Origin: Litorimonas sp964414555
GTDB taxonomy: Bacteria; Pseudomonadota; Alphaproteobacteria; Caulobacterales; Maricaulaceae
NCBI GenBank assembly: GCA_964414555.1
Contig: CAYPWW010000003.1
Location: 21,197 to 85,196 of the forward strand
Direction of reading: 5' to 3'
DNA length: 64,000 nucleotides
Shown: piece after piece, positions 42,497-49,636 of the stretch
How positions within the stretch are numbered: position 1 is the stretch's first letter
Layout: the number at the start of each line of letters is the position of its first letter
Notes under the pieces: model-generated
The model's input: the letters and a program-made list of their open reading frames with translations, nothing else
Told to the model about the DNA's origin: nothing
Database searches by the model: none
Made by a program: the position numbers and the translations under genes

Positions 42497-44188
42497 ATGT
42501 CCGACTCTATTCAATTCCTTCGTAACGTTGCCATCGTGGCCCACGTTGACCACGGTAAAACGACGCTCGTCGATAAGCTGCTGCGGCAGTCCGGTACGCT
42601 GGACGAACGCGGCGACCGTGAAGAGCGCGTCATGGACTCCGGCGATATCGAGAAAGAGCGCGGGATTACCATTCTGGCGAAGAATACCGCGATTGGCTGG
42701 ACTGACCCTGACAACCAGCCATGGCGCATCAATATCGTCGACACCCCAGGTCACGCGGATTTCGGCGGCGAGGTCGAGCGCGTGCTCTCCATGGTCGATT
42801 CTGTTGTGTTGCTGGTCGATGCTGTCGAAGGTCCGATGCCGCAGACGTCTTTCGTGACGAAGAAAGCGCTGGCCCAAGGCCTGCGCCCNNNNNNNNNNNN
42901 NNNNNNNNNNNNNNNNNNNNNNNNNNNNNNNNNNNNNNNNNNNNNNNNNNNNNNNNNNNNNNNNNNNNNNNNNNNNNNNNNNNNNNNNTATAACTCCTAC
43001 ACAGGCGTGATCGGGATTGGTCGTGTTGTGCGCGGGACATTGAACCGCAACCAGCAAGTCGTTGTCGCCTCTCCCGATGGGAAAGAGCGCAAGGCGAAGG
43101 TGCTAGAACTATTCGGCTTCATGGGTCTCGACCGCGTGAAGCAGGAGAGCGTCTCTGCGGGCGATATTTGTTGTTTCACAGGCATCGATAACCTCGGCAT
43201 TTCCGACATGATTTGCGATCCAGAACATGTCGAGCTGTTGCCGCCGCTGTCCGTTGATGAGCCGACGATTTCGATGACGTTCCAAGTCAATGACTCACCT
43301 TTCGCGGGTCGCGAAGGCAAGTTCGTGACTTCACGGAACCTAAAGGACCGCCTTGACAAAGAGCTGATCCACAACGTTGCTCTGCGCGTGGAACAGCTGG
43401 ACGATGCCGATAAGTTCCGCGTTTCTGGCCGCGGCGAGCTGCATTTGTCGATCCTGATCGAGAACATGCGCAGAGAAGGCTATGAGCTAGCGATTTCACG
43501 CCCGCAGGTCGTCAATAAAGAGATCGATGGTGTTCTGTGTGAGCCTTATGAGAAGCTGACCGTTGACGTTGAGGCCGATCACCAAGGTTCCGTCATGGAA
43601 AAGCTGGGCGAGCGCAAAGGCCAGCTGCAAGACATGGTGCCGGACGGCTCAGGTCGTGTCCGTTTGGATTATGAAATCCCGACGCGGGGCTTGATTGGTT
43701 TTCGGTCAGAATTCCTGACGCTGACCTCGGGCTCGGGTTTGCTCTATCACAATTTCGACGTTTACAAGCCACGCCAAAAAGCCACGATTGGTCGCCGCCA
43801 GAAGGGCGTTCTCGTTTCGAACTCCACAGGTAAGGCTTTGGCCTTCGCACTTTGGAATTTGCAAGAACGCGGCAAGATGTTCATCGGACATGCGACCGAA
43901 GTCTACGAGGGCATGATCATCGGCCAAAACGCGCGCAACAATGATCTGACGGTCAATCCGTTGAAGGGGAAGCAGCTGACAAACGTCCGCGCGTCCGGCA
44001 CGGATGATGCAGTTGTGCTCGTCACGCCTGTCGAGATGACCTTGGAACTGGCGCTGGAATTCATCAATGATGACGAGCTGGTCGAAGTCACGCCAGAGAG
44101 CATCCGCCTACGGAAGCGCTACCTGCTAGAGCATGAGCGCAAGAAAGATCAGCGCCGTATCGAAGCGATGGAAAAAGAGGCGGAATAG
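42497..44188 (+). CDS. typA: Ribosome-associated GTPase TypA/BipA (interrupted by an assembly gap)
   Basis: A translational GTPase of the elongation factor family involved in ribosome assembly and stress adaptation. Visible parts: P-loop AHVDHGKTT (15-23), switch I region with RGITILAKNTAI, switch II DTPGHADFGG; then, after the gap, domain II (YNSYTGVIGIGRV), the EF-G-like domain and the BipA C-terminal domain (GKQLTNVRASGTDDAV). The 100-N gap removes the NKxD region. In E. coli BipA about 90 residues lie between the flanking sequences, so the real gap is near 270 nt rather than 100. The reading frame happens to be continuous across it. Confidence 0.93.
   Translation: MSDSIQFLRNVAIVAHVDHGKTTLVDKLLRQSGTLDERGDREERVMDSGDIEKERGITILAKNTAIGWTDPDNQPWRINIVDTPGHADFGGEVERVLSMVDSVVLLVDAVEGPMPQTSFVTKKALAQGLRXXXXXXXXXXXXXXXXXXXXXXXXXXXXXXXXXXYNSYTGVIGIGRVVRGTLNRNQQVVVASPDGKERKAKVLELFGFMGLDRVKQESVSAGDICCFTGIDNLGISDMICDPEHVELLPPLSVDEPTISMTFQVNDSPFAGREGKFVTSRNLKDRLDKELIHNVALRVEQLDDADKFRVSGRGELHLSILIENMRREGYELAISRPQVVNKEIDGVLCEPYEKLTVDVEADHQGSVMEKLGERKGQLQDMVPDGSGRVRLDYEIPTRGLIGFRSEFLTLTSGSGLLYHNFDVYKPRQKATIGRRQKGVLVSNSTGKALAFALWNLQERGKMFIGHATEVYEGMIIGQNARNNDLTVNPLKGKQLTNVRASGTDDAVVLVTPVEMTLELALEFINDDELVEVTPESIRLRKRYLLEHERKKDQRRIEAMEKEAE
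42889..42988. other. Assembly gap (100 N)
   Basis: Exactly 100 N, the usual placeholder for a gap of unknown size. It falls within typA after TKKALAQGLRP. Comparison with the known BipA family suggests about 270 nt are missing. Confidence 0.99.
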
Positions 44189-44194
44189 TCCCGC

Positions 44195-44623
44195 CTAAAA
44201 GGCGGCTGTGGCCAGATCGGCGGATAAAGGCACGCCGGTCTTCCAGGTATCCAGCGCAAGTTTGATGAACGCGCTTTCTTCGTCACGCAATTCATAGTCA
44301 CAGACGCTAATTGTAAAAATTGACGCCAAGACGAGGTTTCGGATTTCGGCATTCGGGATGCGAGAGAGTAACTCGCGCTTCCACGACCAGGCGTCTTGAC
44401 CCGCAAGGCGCGCAACGACTTCTGGCTTTAGCCCTTCATACCATTTCAGGATCGTCGTTCTGGGAAGGATGACATCTGGTCGTAAGTGCCGGTTTGCAAC
44501 ACTCACCGCATGGCAGAATTCGATAAGCTCTTGATCGCGTTGTTTTTTGTCTAGCAGGACCGTGACCGCAAAAATTGTTGCAATCGTCTGAAGTAGTTCA
44601 TCCGTTTCGGATGATTGGCTCAT
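44195..44623 (-). CDS. TerB-like helical protein, second of a tandem pair
   Basis: A 142-residue all-helical soluble protein. Two repeated acidic helix pairs (TVLLDKKQRDQELIEF, about 20-35, and ISVCDYELRDEESAFIKLAL, about 107-126) resemble the TerB tellurite-resistance/DjlA fold. The function is not known. It shares this pattern with the gene just upstream on the same strand and overlaps it by 4 nt. It converges with typA, with a weak CCGCCT/AGGCGG hairpin between the two stops. Confidence 0.65.
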   Translation of the reverse strand: MSQSSETDELLQTIATIFAVTVLLDKKQRDQELIEFCHAVSVANRHLRPDVILPRTTILKWYEGLKPEVVARLAGQDAWSWKRELLSRIPNAEIRNLVLASIFTISVCDYELRDEESAFIKLALDTWKTGVPLSADLATAAF

Positions 44624-45036
44624 TCTTCTTCGTCTGCAGACGGTTTGTCGACTTTTAGCGGTGGGCGCTCAAAGCCCCAAATCGCTGCGGCTGATTTCAT
44701 GAGGTCTGATTCTGAGCGCACATATTCTGCATCGCTGACGGAAATCGACACCATCGCATCATAGACGGCTTCGACGTCGCGATCAGTTTTGAATGCCGAT
44801 AGGGCACGCAGGACGAGTGTGTTCCGCATCGGCCCATTGAGTTTGCGGCGCAGATCTGACTCTTCACGTTTGAACCATGCGGCAATCTCAGCATCGCCCA
44901 TCTCTGGCAGATCGAACAGCTCCAACAAGGCCTTTGCCCGCGTTGTGAAGCTTTGCATTTCTGGCTTGCGAACTTTTTTGTCGATGATCACGACAATTGC
45001 CAATGGCAGGAGGATATCACCGGGGGAGAAGGACAT
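44620..45036 (-). CDS. TerB-like helical protein, first of a tandem pair
   Basis: A 138-residue helical protein similar in layout to its downstream neighbour: VVIIDKKVRKPEMQSF (about 15-30) and SISVSDAEYVRSESDLMKSAA (from about 97; quoted in part) correspond to the same two positions. This suggests an old tandem duplication of a TerB-like gene. It starts with ATG after GAGGAG. The two products may form a heterodimer; this is inference. Confidence 0.65.
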   Translation of the reverse strand: MSFSPGDILLPLAIVVIIDKKVRKPEMQSFTTRAKALLELFDLPEMGDAEIAAWFKREESDLRRKLNGPMRNTLVLRALSAFKTDRDVEAVYDAMVSISVSDAEYVRSESDLMKSAAAIWGFERPPLKVDKPSADEEE

Positions 45037-45095
45037 GTTGCTCCTCTAAAGTGAAATGACGGGGGCGACAAGATGCGAAGCGTTGGCTTTGCAAT

Positions 45096-45761
45096 CTAGA
45101 CGAAACGGACCGTAATCCGTTCTAACCCCGTTACACCGCCAGATAATTCATCCCCAACGCGGACAGGCCCGACCCCGGCCGGCGTGCCGGTATAAATCAG
45201 GTCGCCGGGCTGCAGGTCCATATCTGCGCGCAGGCGTTCTACGATTTCTGGTACGGTCCAGATCATATCAGCAATCGCCCCGTGTTGGACAATGTCACCA
45301 TTCAGCCGCAACACAATTCGAGCCGCGTGCAGATCAATCGACTCGGCGGGCGTCAGGGCAGAGCAGGGCGCGGATTGCGCAAAATTCTTGGCCCGATCCC
45401 AAGGGCCACCTTTTGTTTTGGCGATGGATTGCAAGTCGCGCCGGGTCAGATCGATCCCGACACCATAGCCGAAAATGCCGCCATTCGTCTCTGCAGGTCC
45501 GATCGCCACGACCAGCTCGACCTCATATTGGACGTCCACTGTGTTCGGCGGATAGGCAATGTCGCTACCCGAAGGAACCAGCGTTTCCGCAGCTTTTGTG
45601 AAGAAAACCGGCTCTGACCGTGCGATATCACCGCCCATCTCCGTGACATGATCCGCGTAATTTCGACCGACGCAATAGATCCGACGTACGGGAAATCGCA
45701 TCGATTGCCCCGTAATTGCGAGGCTGACGGGTTCAGCCGGTGGAAATACAAAGCCTGCCAT
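45096..45761 (-). CDS. Fumarylacetoacetate hydrolase family protein
   Basis: A 221-residue enzyme of the FAH superfamily (YcgM/acylpyruvase-like), acting on beta-diketones or oxaloacetate-type compounds. Features are YCVGRNYADHVTEMG (about 27-41), the metal-binding VQYEVELVVAIG with two Glu, GYGVGIDLTRRDLQ with the Asp ligand, and GTPAGVGPV near the C-terminus. The start at 45761 has AGGACG upstream; an in-frame ATG at 45803 would add 14 residues without family likeness. The precise substrate cannot be told. Confidence 0.87.
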   Translation of the reverse strand: MAGFVFPPAEPVSLAITGQSMRFPVRRIYCVGRNYADHVTEMGGDIARSEPVFFTKAAETLVPSGSDIAYPPNTVDVQYEVELVVAIGPAETNGGIFGYGVGIDLTRRDLQSIAKTKGGPWDRAKNFAQSAPCSALTPAESIDLHAARIVLRLNGDIVQHGAIADMIWTVPEIVERLRADMDLQPGDLIYTGTPAGVGPVRVGDELSGGVTGLERITVRFV

Positions 45762-45832
45762 GTTCACGTCCTGTGACTTGTTCTGCGGCGCGGAACTTGG
45801 CACGGTGTTACCACAATTTCGCGGAGTCCCAA

Positions 45833-46078
45833 ATGCGTATCGTCGATGTCCCTATCGATAAAATCTATGTTCCGGCTGGCAAGCAAAAGACGCTGGACGC
45901 AGATAAGATCGAACCCTTGGCCGAGGATATCCTCGAAAACGGTCTGCAGAGCCCGATTTATGTGCGGCTGGGCAAGGATCGGTATGTCTTGCAAGAGGGG
46001 CTGCATCGGGTCGAAGCGATGAAGTTGCTCGGTGAGACCTTGATCGAAGCGCATATCGTGCAAGCGCAGAAGAGATAG
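45833..46078 (+). CDS. Mini ParB/sulfiredoxin-like domain protein
   Basis: An 81-residue protein consisting only of a ParB N-terminal/Srx-like domain: IDKIYVPAGKQKTLDADKIE at the N-terminus, ILENGLQSPIYVRLGKDRYVL (central strands; quoted in part) and LQEGLHRVEAMKLLGE, where ParB has GEHR. There is no HTH or dimer domain, so it is not a chromosome-segregation ParB. Such short proteins are of unknown role; CTPase, nuclease or sulfiredoxin-like activity are possibilities. The ATG at 45833 is 8 nt from a dehalogenase gene downstream, suggesting an operon. Confidence 0.75.
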   Translation: MRIVDVPIDKIYVPAGKQKTLDADKIEPLAEDILENGLQSPIYVRLGKDRYVLQEGLHRVEAMKLLGETLIEAHIVQAQKR

Positions 46079-46086
46079 GACGCAAG

Positions 46087-46992
46087 GTGGATATACTTCG
46101 TACACCAGATGCGCGCTTTGAAAATCTACCGGATTACGATTTCGCGCCGAACTATGTGAGCGTCGGGGATGGGTTGCGTTTGCATCATGTCGACGCAGGC
46201 CCACGAGAGGGCCGTACCATTATCATGATGCATGGCGAGCCGAGCTGGTCGTATCTCTACCGACATATGATCCGTCGCGTCGCGGCGGCAGGCTACCGCG
46301 TCCTTGCGCCGGATTTGATTGGCTTTGGGAAGTCCGACAAACCGACCCAGATGTCGGATTATAGCTACACCCGCCACGTTGGCTGGATGCAGGACTGGCT
46401 GGATCAGATGGACGCGCGTGACGCCGTCTTGTTCTGCCAAGATTGGGGCGGGCTGATTGGTTTGCGTCTTGTCGCGGCGAATCCTGAGCGGTTTGCCGCC
46501 GTGATCGCGGGCAATACCGGTCTGCCAACGGGAGAGGGCACGCCGTCTGAGGCTTTCCTGAAATGGCAGCAGTTCTCGCAGATGGTCCCGGAATTCCCGA
46601 CAGGACAGATTTTACAAGGCGCCACGATGCGTACGCTGACGGATGCAGAGGTTGCGGCCTATGACGCGCCCTATCCTGATGAGACCTATAAGGCTGGCGC
46701 GCGGATATTCCCGGCGTTGGTGCCGACGTCGCCGGACATGGACGGGGCAGCAGATAACATCGTTGCTTGGGAGGTGCTAGGCGCGTGGGACAAGCCATTC
46801 CTGACCTGCTTCTCTGACCAAGACCCTGTGACAAAGGGTGGAGAGAAACCCTTCCAACGCCGCGTACCGGGCGCAAACGGCCAACCGCATGTGATCTTGG
46901 CCGGCGGTGGGCATTTCCTGCAAGAAGATGTGTCGGAAGAGCTGAGTGCGCTAATCATTGACATGTGCGCACGTCTGTCAGCGGCTGAGTAG
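46087..46992 (+). CDS. Haloalkane dehalogenase-type alpha/beta hydrolase
   Basis: A 301-residue alpha/beta hydrolase of the haloalkane dehalogenase subfamily I, which replaces halogen with hydroxyl via an Asp nucleophile. It has the oxyanion-hole HGEPSW (49-54), nucleophile Asp119 followed by halide-binding Trp120 (CQDWGG), acid Asp246 (SDQDPVT) and base His276 (GGGHFLQED). The start is GTG, 8 nt after the mini-ParB gene. Many close relatives have weak or unknown natural substrates, so halide release is predicted, not certain. Confidence 0.82.
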   Translation: MDILRTPDARFENLPDYDFAPNYVSVGDGLRLHHVDAGPREGRTIIMMHGEPSWSYLYRHMIRRVAAAGYRVLAPDLIGFGKSDKPTQMSDYSYTRHVGWMQDWLDQMDARDAVLFCQDWGGLIGLRLVAANPERFAAVIAGNTGLPTGEGTPSEAFLKWQQFSQMVPEFPTGQILQGATMRTLTDAEVAAYDAPYPDETYKAGARIFPALVPTSPDMDGAADNIVAWEVLGAWDKPFLTCFSDQDPVTKGGEKPFQRRVPGANGQPHVILAGGGHFLQEDVSEELSALIIDMCARLSAAE

Positions 46993-47020
46993 CCGATCCC
47001 CCATGACTAATTTCCCATGA

Positions 47021-47051
47021 AAAAAGCCGCCACCCTTTCAGGTGACGGCTT
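47021..47051 (-). terminator. Rho-independent terminator of the trmD-rplS operon
   Basis: AAGCCGCCACC (47024-47034) pairs with GGTGACGGCTT (47041-47051) with one mismatch and a 6-nt loop. On the minus strand the stem is followed by seven T, so it ends the rplS transcript, 22 nt after the stop. It lacks a T run on the plus strand, but may slow transcripts from the dehalogenase gene. Confidence 0.85.
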
Positions 47052-47073
47052 CAAATCTTGATTGCGGTGAAGC

Positions 47074-47469
47074 TTACTTCTTCGCGCGACCACCAGTCAT
47101 GCCGCGACCTGTTGTACGCTCGACGATACGGGCGGATTTACCGCGACGCTCACGCAGATAGTACAGCTTGGCGCGACGGACTTTACCGCGACGCTTGACT
47201 TCGATCTCTTCGACCATCGGGGAATACAGTGGGAAGACGCGCTCAACACCTTCGCTGTAGCTGATCTTACGAACTGTGAAGCTCTCTTTGATACCAGCGC
47301 CAGAGCGGGCGATGCAGACGCCTTCGAAGGCTTGAAGACGTGTGCGAGTGCCTTCCGTGATCCGAACTTGGACAACGAGCGTGTCGCCAGCCGAGAAATC
47401 AGGGATGACTTTACCGGTGGAGAGCAGGCGCTCGGCTTCGGCTTTGTTTAGTTTTTCAATCACGTTCAT
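47074..47469 (-). CDS. rplS: 50S ribosomal protein L19
   Basis: A 131-residue ribosomal protein L19, at the interface of the two subunits. The family core is clear: FSAGDTLVVQVRITEGTRTR (about 25-44), FEGVCIARSGAGIKESFTVRK and the basic KRRGKVRRAKLYYLRERRGK (about 88-107). It has a C-terminal extension rich in basic residues and Gly typical of alphaproteobacteria. Its start overlaps the end of trmD by 14 nt. Confidence 0.97.
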   Translation of the reverse strand: MNVIEKLNKAEAERLLSTGKVIPDFSAGDTLVVQVRITEGTRTRLQAFEGVCIARSGAGIKESFTVRKISYSEGVERVFPLYSPMVEEIEVKRRGKVRRAKLYYLRERRGKSARIVERTTGRGMTGGRAKK

Positions 47470-48196
47470 GATCGTCTCCTTGGTGGGGCGTCTTCAGAAG
47501 GTCTGGCCGACGCGCCTTTGTAATCTGTTCACTCATCTCACGTCGCCAAGCTGCGATCTTTTTGTGATCACCTGACAACAACACGGCCGGAATATCCCGA
47601 CCCTCAAACTCTCGCGGCTTGGTGTAGAGTGGATACTCCAACAAGCCGTCTTCAAAACTCTCGTCTTCGGTGCTGGCCAAATCGCCCAAAACACCGGGCA
47701 ACAACCGCACACAGGCTTCGATCATGGCTTGCGCCGCGACCTCGCCGCCCGCCAACACAAAGTCGCCGATGGAAATCTCTTCCATATGGCGGCCCTCGAT
47801 GACCCTTTGGTCTAATCCTTCGAACCGTCCACAAAACACAATAAGACCCGGTCCCGACGCCAGCGATCTGACACGCTGTTGCGTCAGAGGCTTGCCCCGA
47901 GGGGTCATATAAATCAGTGGTCGGTCATCGCCGGGCGAGACCACACTGTCGATCGCTTTTGCCGCCACGTCCGGTTTTAACACCATGCCGGGGCCGCCAC
48001 CCGCAGGCGGGCTATCAACAGTTCGGTGCCTATTAGTCGAAAAATCGCGAATGTCTACTGTATCCAACTGCCAAAGCCCGCTTTTTTCAGCACCTCCAAT
48101 AATGGAGGCGCCCAGCACGCCGGGGAAGGCGTCCGGGAACAGCGTCAGCGCGGTTGCGCGCCAGGGCTGGGCTTTGGAGGGGCTCGAACTGGACAT
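47456..48196 (-). CDS. trmD: tRNA (guanine-N1-)-methyltransferase
   Basis: A 246-residue enzyme that methylates G37 of tRNAs reading codons that start with C, preventing frameshifts. The SPOUT trefoil-knot motifs are present: RTVDSPPAGGGPGMVLKPDV (about 45-64), IYMTPRGKPLTQ, FCGRFEGLDQRVIE and SIGDFVLAGGEVAA. The ATG at 48196 was chosen, since upstream in-frame sequence is not family-like. It forms an operon with rplS; rimM and rpsP, which usually precede it, are not here. Confidence 0.96.
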   Translation of the reverse strand: MSSSSPSKAQPWRATALTLFPDAFPGVLGASIIGGAEKSGLWQLDTVDIRDFSTNRHRTVDSPPAGGGPGMVLKPDVAAKAIDSVVSPGDDRPLIYMTPRGKPLTQQRVRSLASGPGLIVFCGRFEGLDQRVIEGRHMEEISIGDFVLAGGEVAAQAMIEACVRLLPGVLGDLASTEDESFEDGLLEYPLYTKPREFEGRDIPAVLLSGDHKKIAAWRREMSEQITKARRPDLLKTPHQGDDHERD

Positions 48197-48275
48197 GGCG
48201 GGCCGATAGCAGGGTAAAGCGGCAGGCGATAGGGCTGCTCTACGTGCCAAATACGGTCCAAAGCAGCGAACATGG

Positions 48276-48291
48276 TTAACGCGGCGTAAAC
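48276..48291 (+). promoter_or_regulatory. Near-consensus CtrA-like box before the lipoprotein gene
   Basis: TTAA (48276-48279), 7 nt spacer, then TAAAC (48287-48291), one mismatch from TTAA-N7-TTAAC. It lies 22 nt before the ATG at 48314, within the 118-bp divergent region shared with trmD. Weak evidence alone. Confidence 0.25.
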
Positions 48292-48313
48292 CCGTTTGCG
48301 TCAAAAACAGCCC

Positions 48314-48796
48314 ATGATTCGTGCTGCTTTCATGTTTTCGGCCCTTGGCCTGTCCGCCTGTATGGGCGCGCCGTTGGGTCAGCCTGTCGGGCCTTATCCA
48401 GATTACCAGCCACGTCCGGGGCAGGGGCAATATGTGCGTCCGGCCTATTTGAACGCTGTTCCGCCGCCTCGCATTCCTGTGACAGACCCATGTCGTTCGC
48501 GTCTCTATGCCGGTCTGGTGGGTCAGCACGAAGGCTCGATCTATCTCGCGGGCTTGCCGGGCGACAAGCGGATCGTGAAACCCGCGGTCTTAGAAGGCTT
48601 TGGCTATAATCCGACCGAGGACTTCTATGATGAGCCGCCTTTTGTAGAGGTGCGCGAATATATAGCGGGCCAGGTGGTCTACGCCCCGTCTGTCCGCGCG
48701 ACGGCAGATCGTCTCAGCTTGCAGGACGATAATCCGCAGCGTTTGACGATTGAACTCGACGCGGATGGCTATGTCCGCGAGATCGACTGCGGCTAA
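48314..48796 (+). CDS. Lipoprotein with I78-type inhibitor-like domain
   Basis: A 160-residue lipoprotein: ATG at 48314, signal sequence MIRAAFMFSALG and lipobox LSAC (Cys16). The C-terminal part resembles the peptidase inhibitor I78 family: DPCRSRLYAGLVGQ (about 61-74), VVYAPSVRATADRLSL and the end LTIELDADGYVREIDCG, with a Cys pair. It differs by an insertion of about 25 residues in the middle. It probably sits in the periplasmic leaflet of a membrane. An imperfect CtrA-like box overlaps its upstream region. Confidence 0.72.
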   Translation: MIRAAFMFSALGLSACMGAPLGQPVGPYPDYQPRPGQGQYVRPAYLNAVPPPRIPVTDPCRSRLYAGLVGQHEGSIYLAGLPGDKRIVKPAVLEGFGYNPTEDFYDEPPFVEVREYIAGQVVYAPSVRATADRLSLQDDNPQRLTIELDADGYVREIDCG

Positions 48797-49572
48797 GCCC
48801 GATGCTGTAACAAGGCGGGCGCAAGCGTCTGTGCCCGCGCTGTCGCACTGGCGCGAATGGGTTTTGGCTCCGCGATCAACTGCAACAGCTTCAATTCCGG
48901 CTCAAATCCGTCGATCTGCGTGCTGGCTTGGCGCACTTTCTTGCGAAACGCTTTGGACATGCGCATCCCATAGGTTGCGATGATCTGCTCGGCTGTCTGG
49001 CGGCGGGCGCGTAGGGCAAGGCAGGTCGCAAAACACGCACCGTTCAAAACAAGGCGCGCCGGCACAGCTTGAGCTGGCGTTTGTAGAGACAAGGCCTCCG
49101 CCGTCAAAGCTGGCAACGCGGCGAGCGTGAAACCTTGGCGGAGATAGGCTGCTGCTGTGAGACGGACGAGCGCGTTTTGTAGAGGTGAAAACTCCATTTC
49201 CATAGCCGCGCCGATGCCAGCTGTCTGGAGCTCGATAATATGCAAAATCGTGCGCACGGTAAGATAGCCGGGCGTCTCGCAGCGCGCAGTTTCATAGAAC
49301 AAGACATGCGGGTGATCTTCGTTGGTGCAAAGCGCGATGGGGAGGCTCTCGGCTTCGCAGGCTGAGCGGATTGTTCCGACTGTATCATCGGCCCAGTCAT
49401 GTACATCGCGCGTGTCGGTTGGCTCATAGGCAAGGTCTGCGAGCGACGGTGATTTGTGGAGAGGGGACGGCACGGCGGGTCGCGTTGGTGGGCCGTAACG
49501 CTGGATCATCCAGCTGAGCGTTTCGAACTGTAAAAGGGCATCCGACTCGCGGACCAAACGTGAATTGAACAT
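48793..49572 (-). CDS. Hypothetical protein, unknown family
   Basis: A 259-residue protein with no domain I recognise. It is soluble and mainly helical in the second half (Ala/Leu-rich, about 125-205), with a basic segment YGMRMSKAFRKKVRQAS (about 205-221). A His/Cys-containing N-terminal half includes LCTNEDHPHVLFYETARCE (about 82-100). Its stop overlaps that of the convergent lipoprotein gene by 4 nt. Codon use looks like its neighbours, so it is probably a native lineage-specific gene. Confidence 0.65.
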   Translation of the reverse strand: MFNSRLVRESDALLQFETLSWMIQRYGPPTRPAVPSPLHKSPSLADLAYEPTDTRDVHDWADDTVGTIRSACEAESLPIALCTNEDHPHVLFYETARCETPGYLTVRTILHIIELQTAGIGAAMEMEFSPLQNALVRLTAAAYLRQGFTLAALPALTAEALSLQTPAQAVPARLVLNGACFATCLALRARRQTAEQIIATYGMRMSKAFRKKVRQASTQIDGFEPELKLLQLIAEPKPIRASATARAQTLAPALLQHRA

Positions 49573-49636
49573 GGCAAAACCTTCCCACGTGTTGCGGTCC
49601 AGCCATATGCCGCAACGGTTTAAATACGCCCCCGTC

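Noticed and set aside
42889..42988. typA as a frameshifted or shortened gene
   Set aside because: The shorter length is explained by the N gap; both flanks are intact TypA in one frame.
44191..44205. CCGCCT/AGGCGG hairpin between typA and the TerB-like gene
   Set aside because: The stem has six pairs and no T run on either strand; termination is possible but not supported.
45833..46078. Chromosome-partitioning ParB
   Set aside because: It has only the N-terminal domain, no HTH or dimer domain, and no parA or parS nearby.
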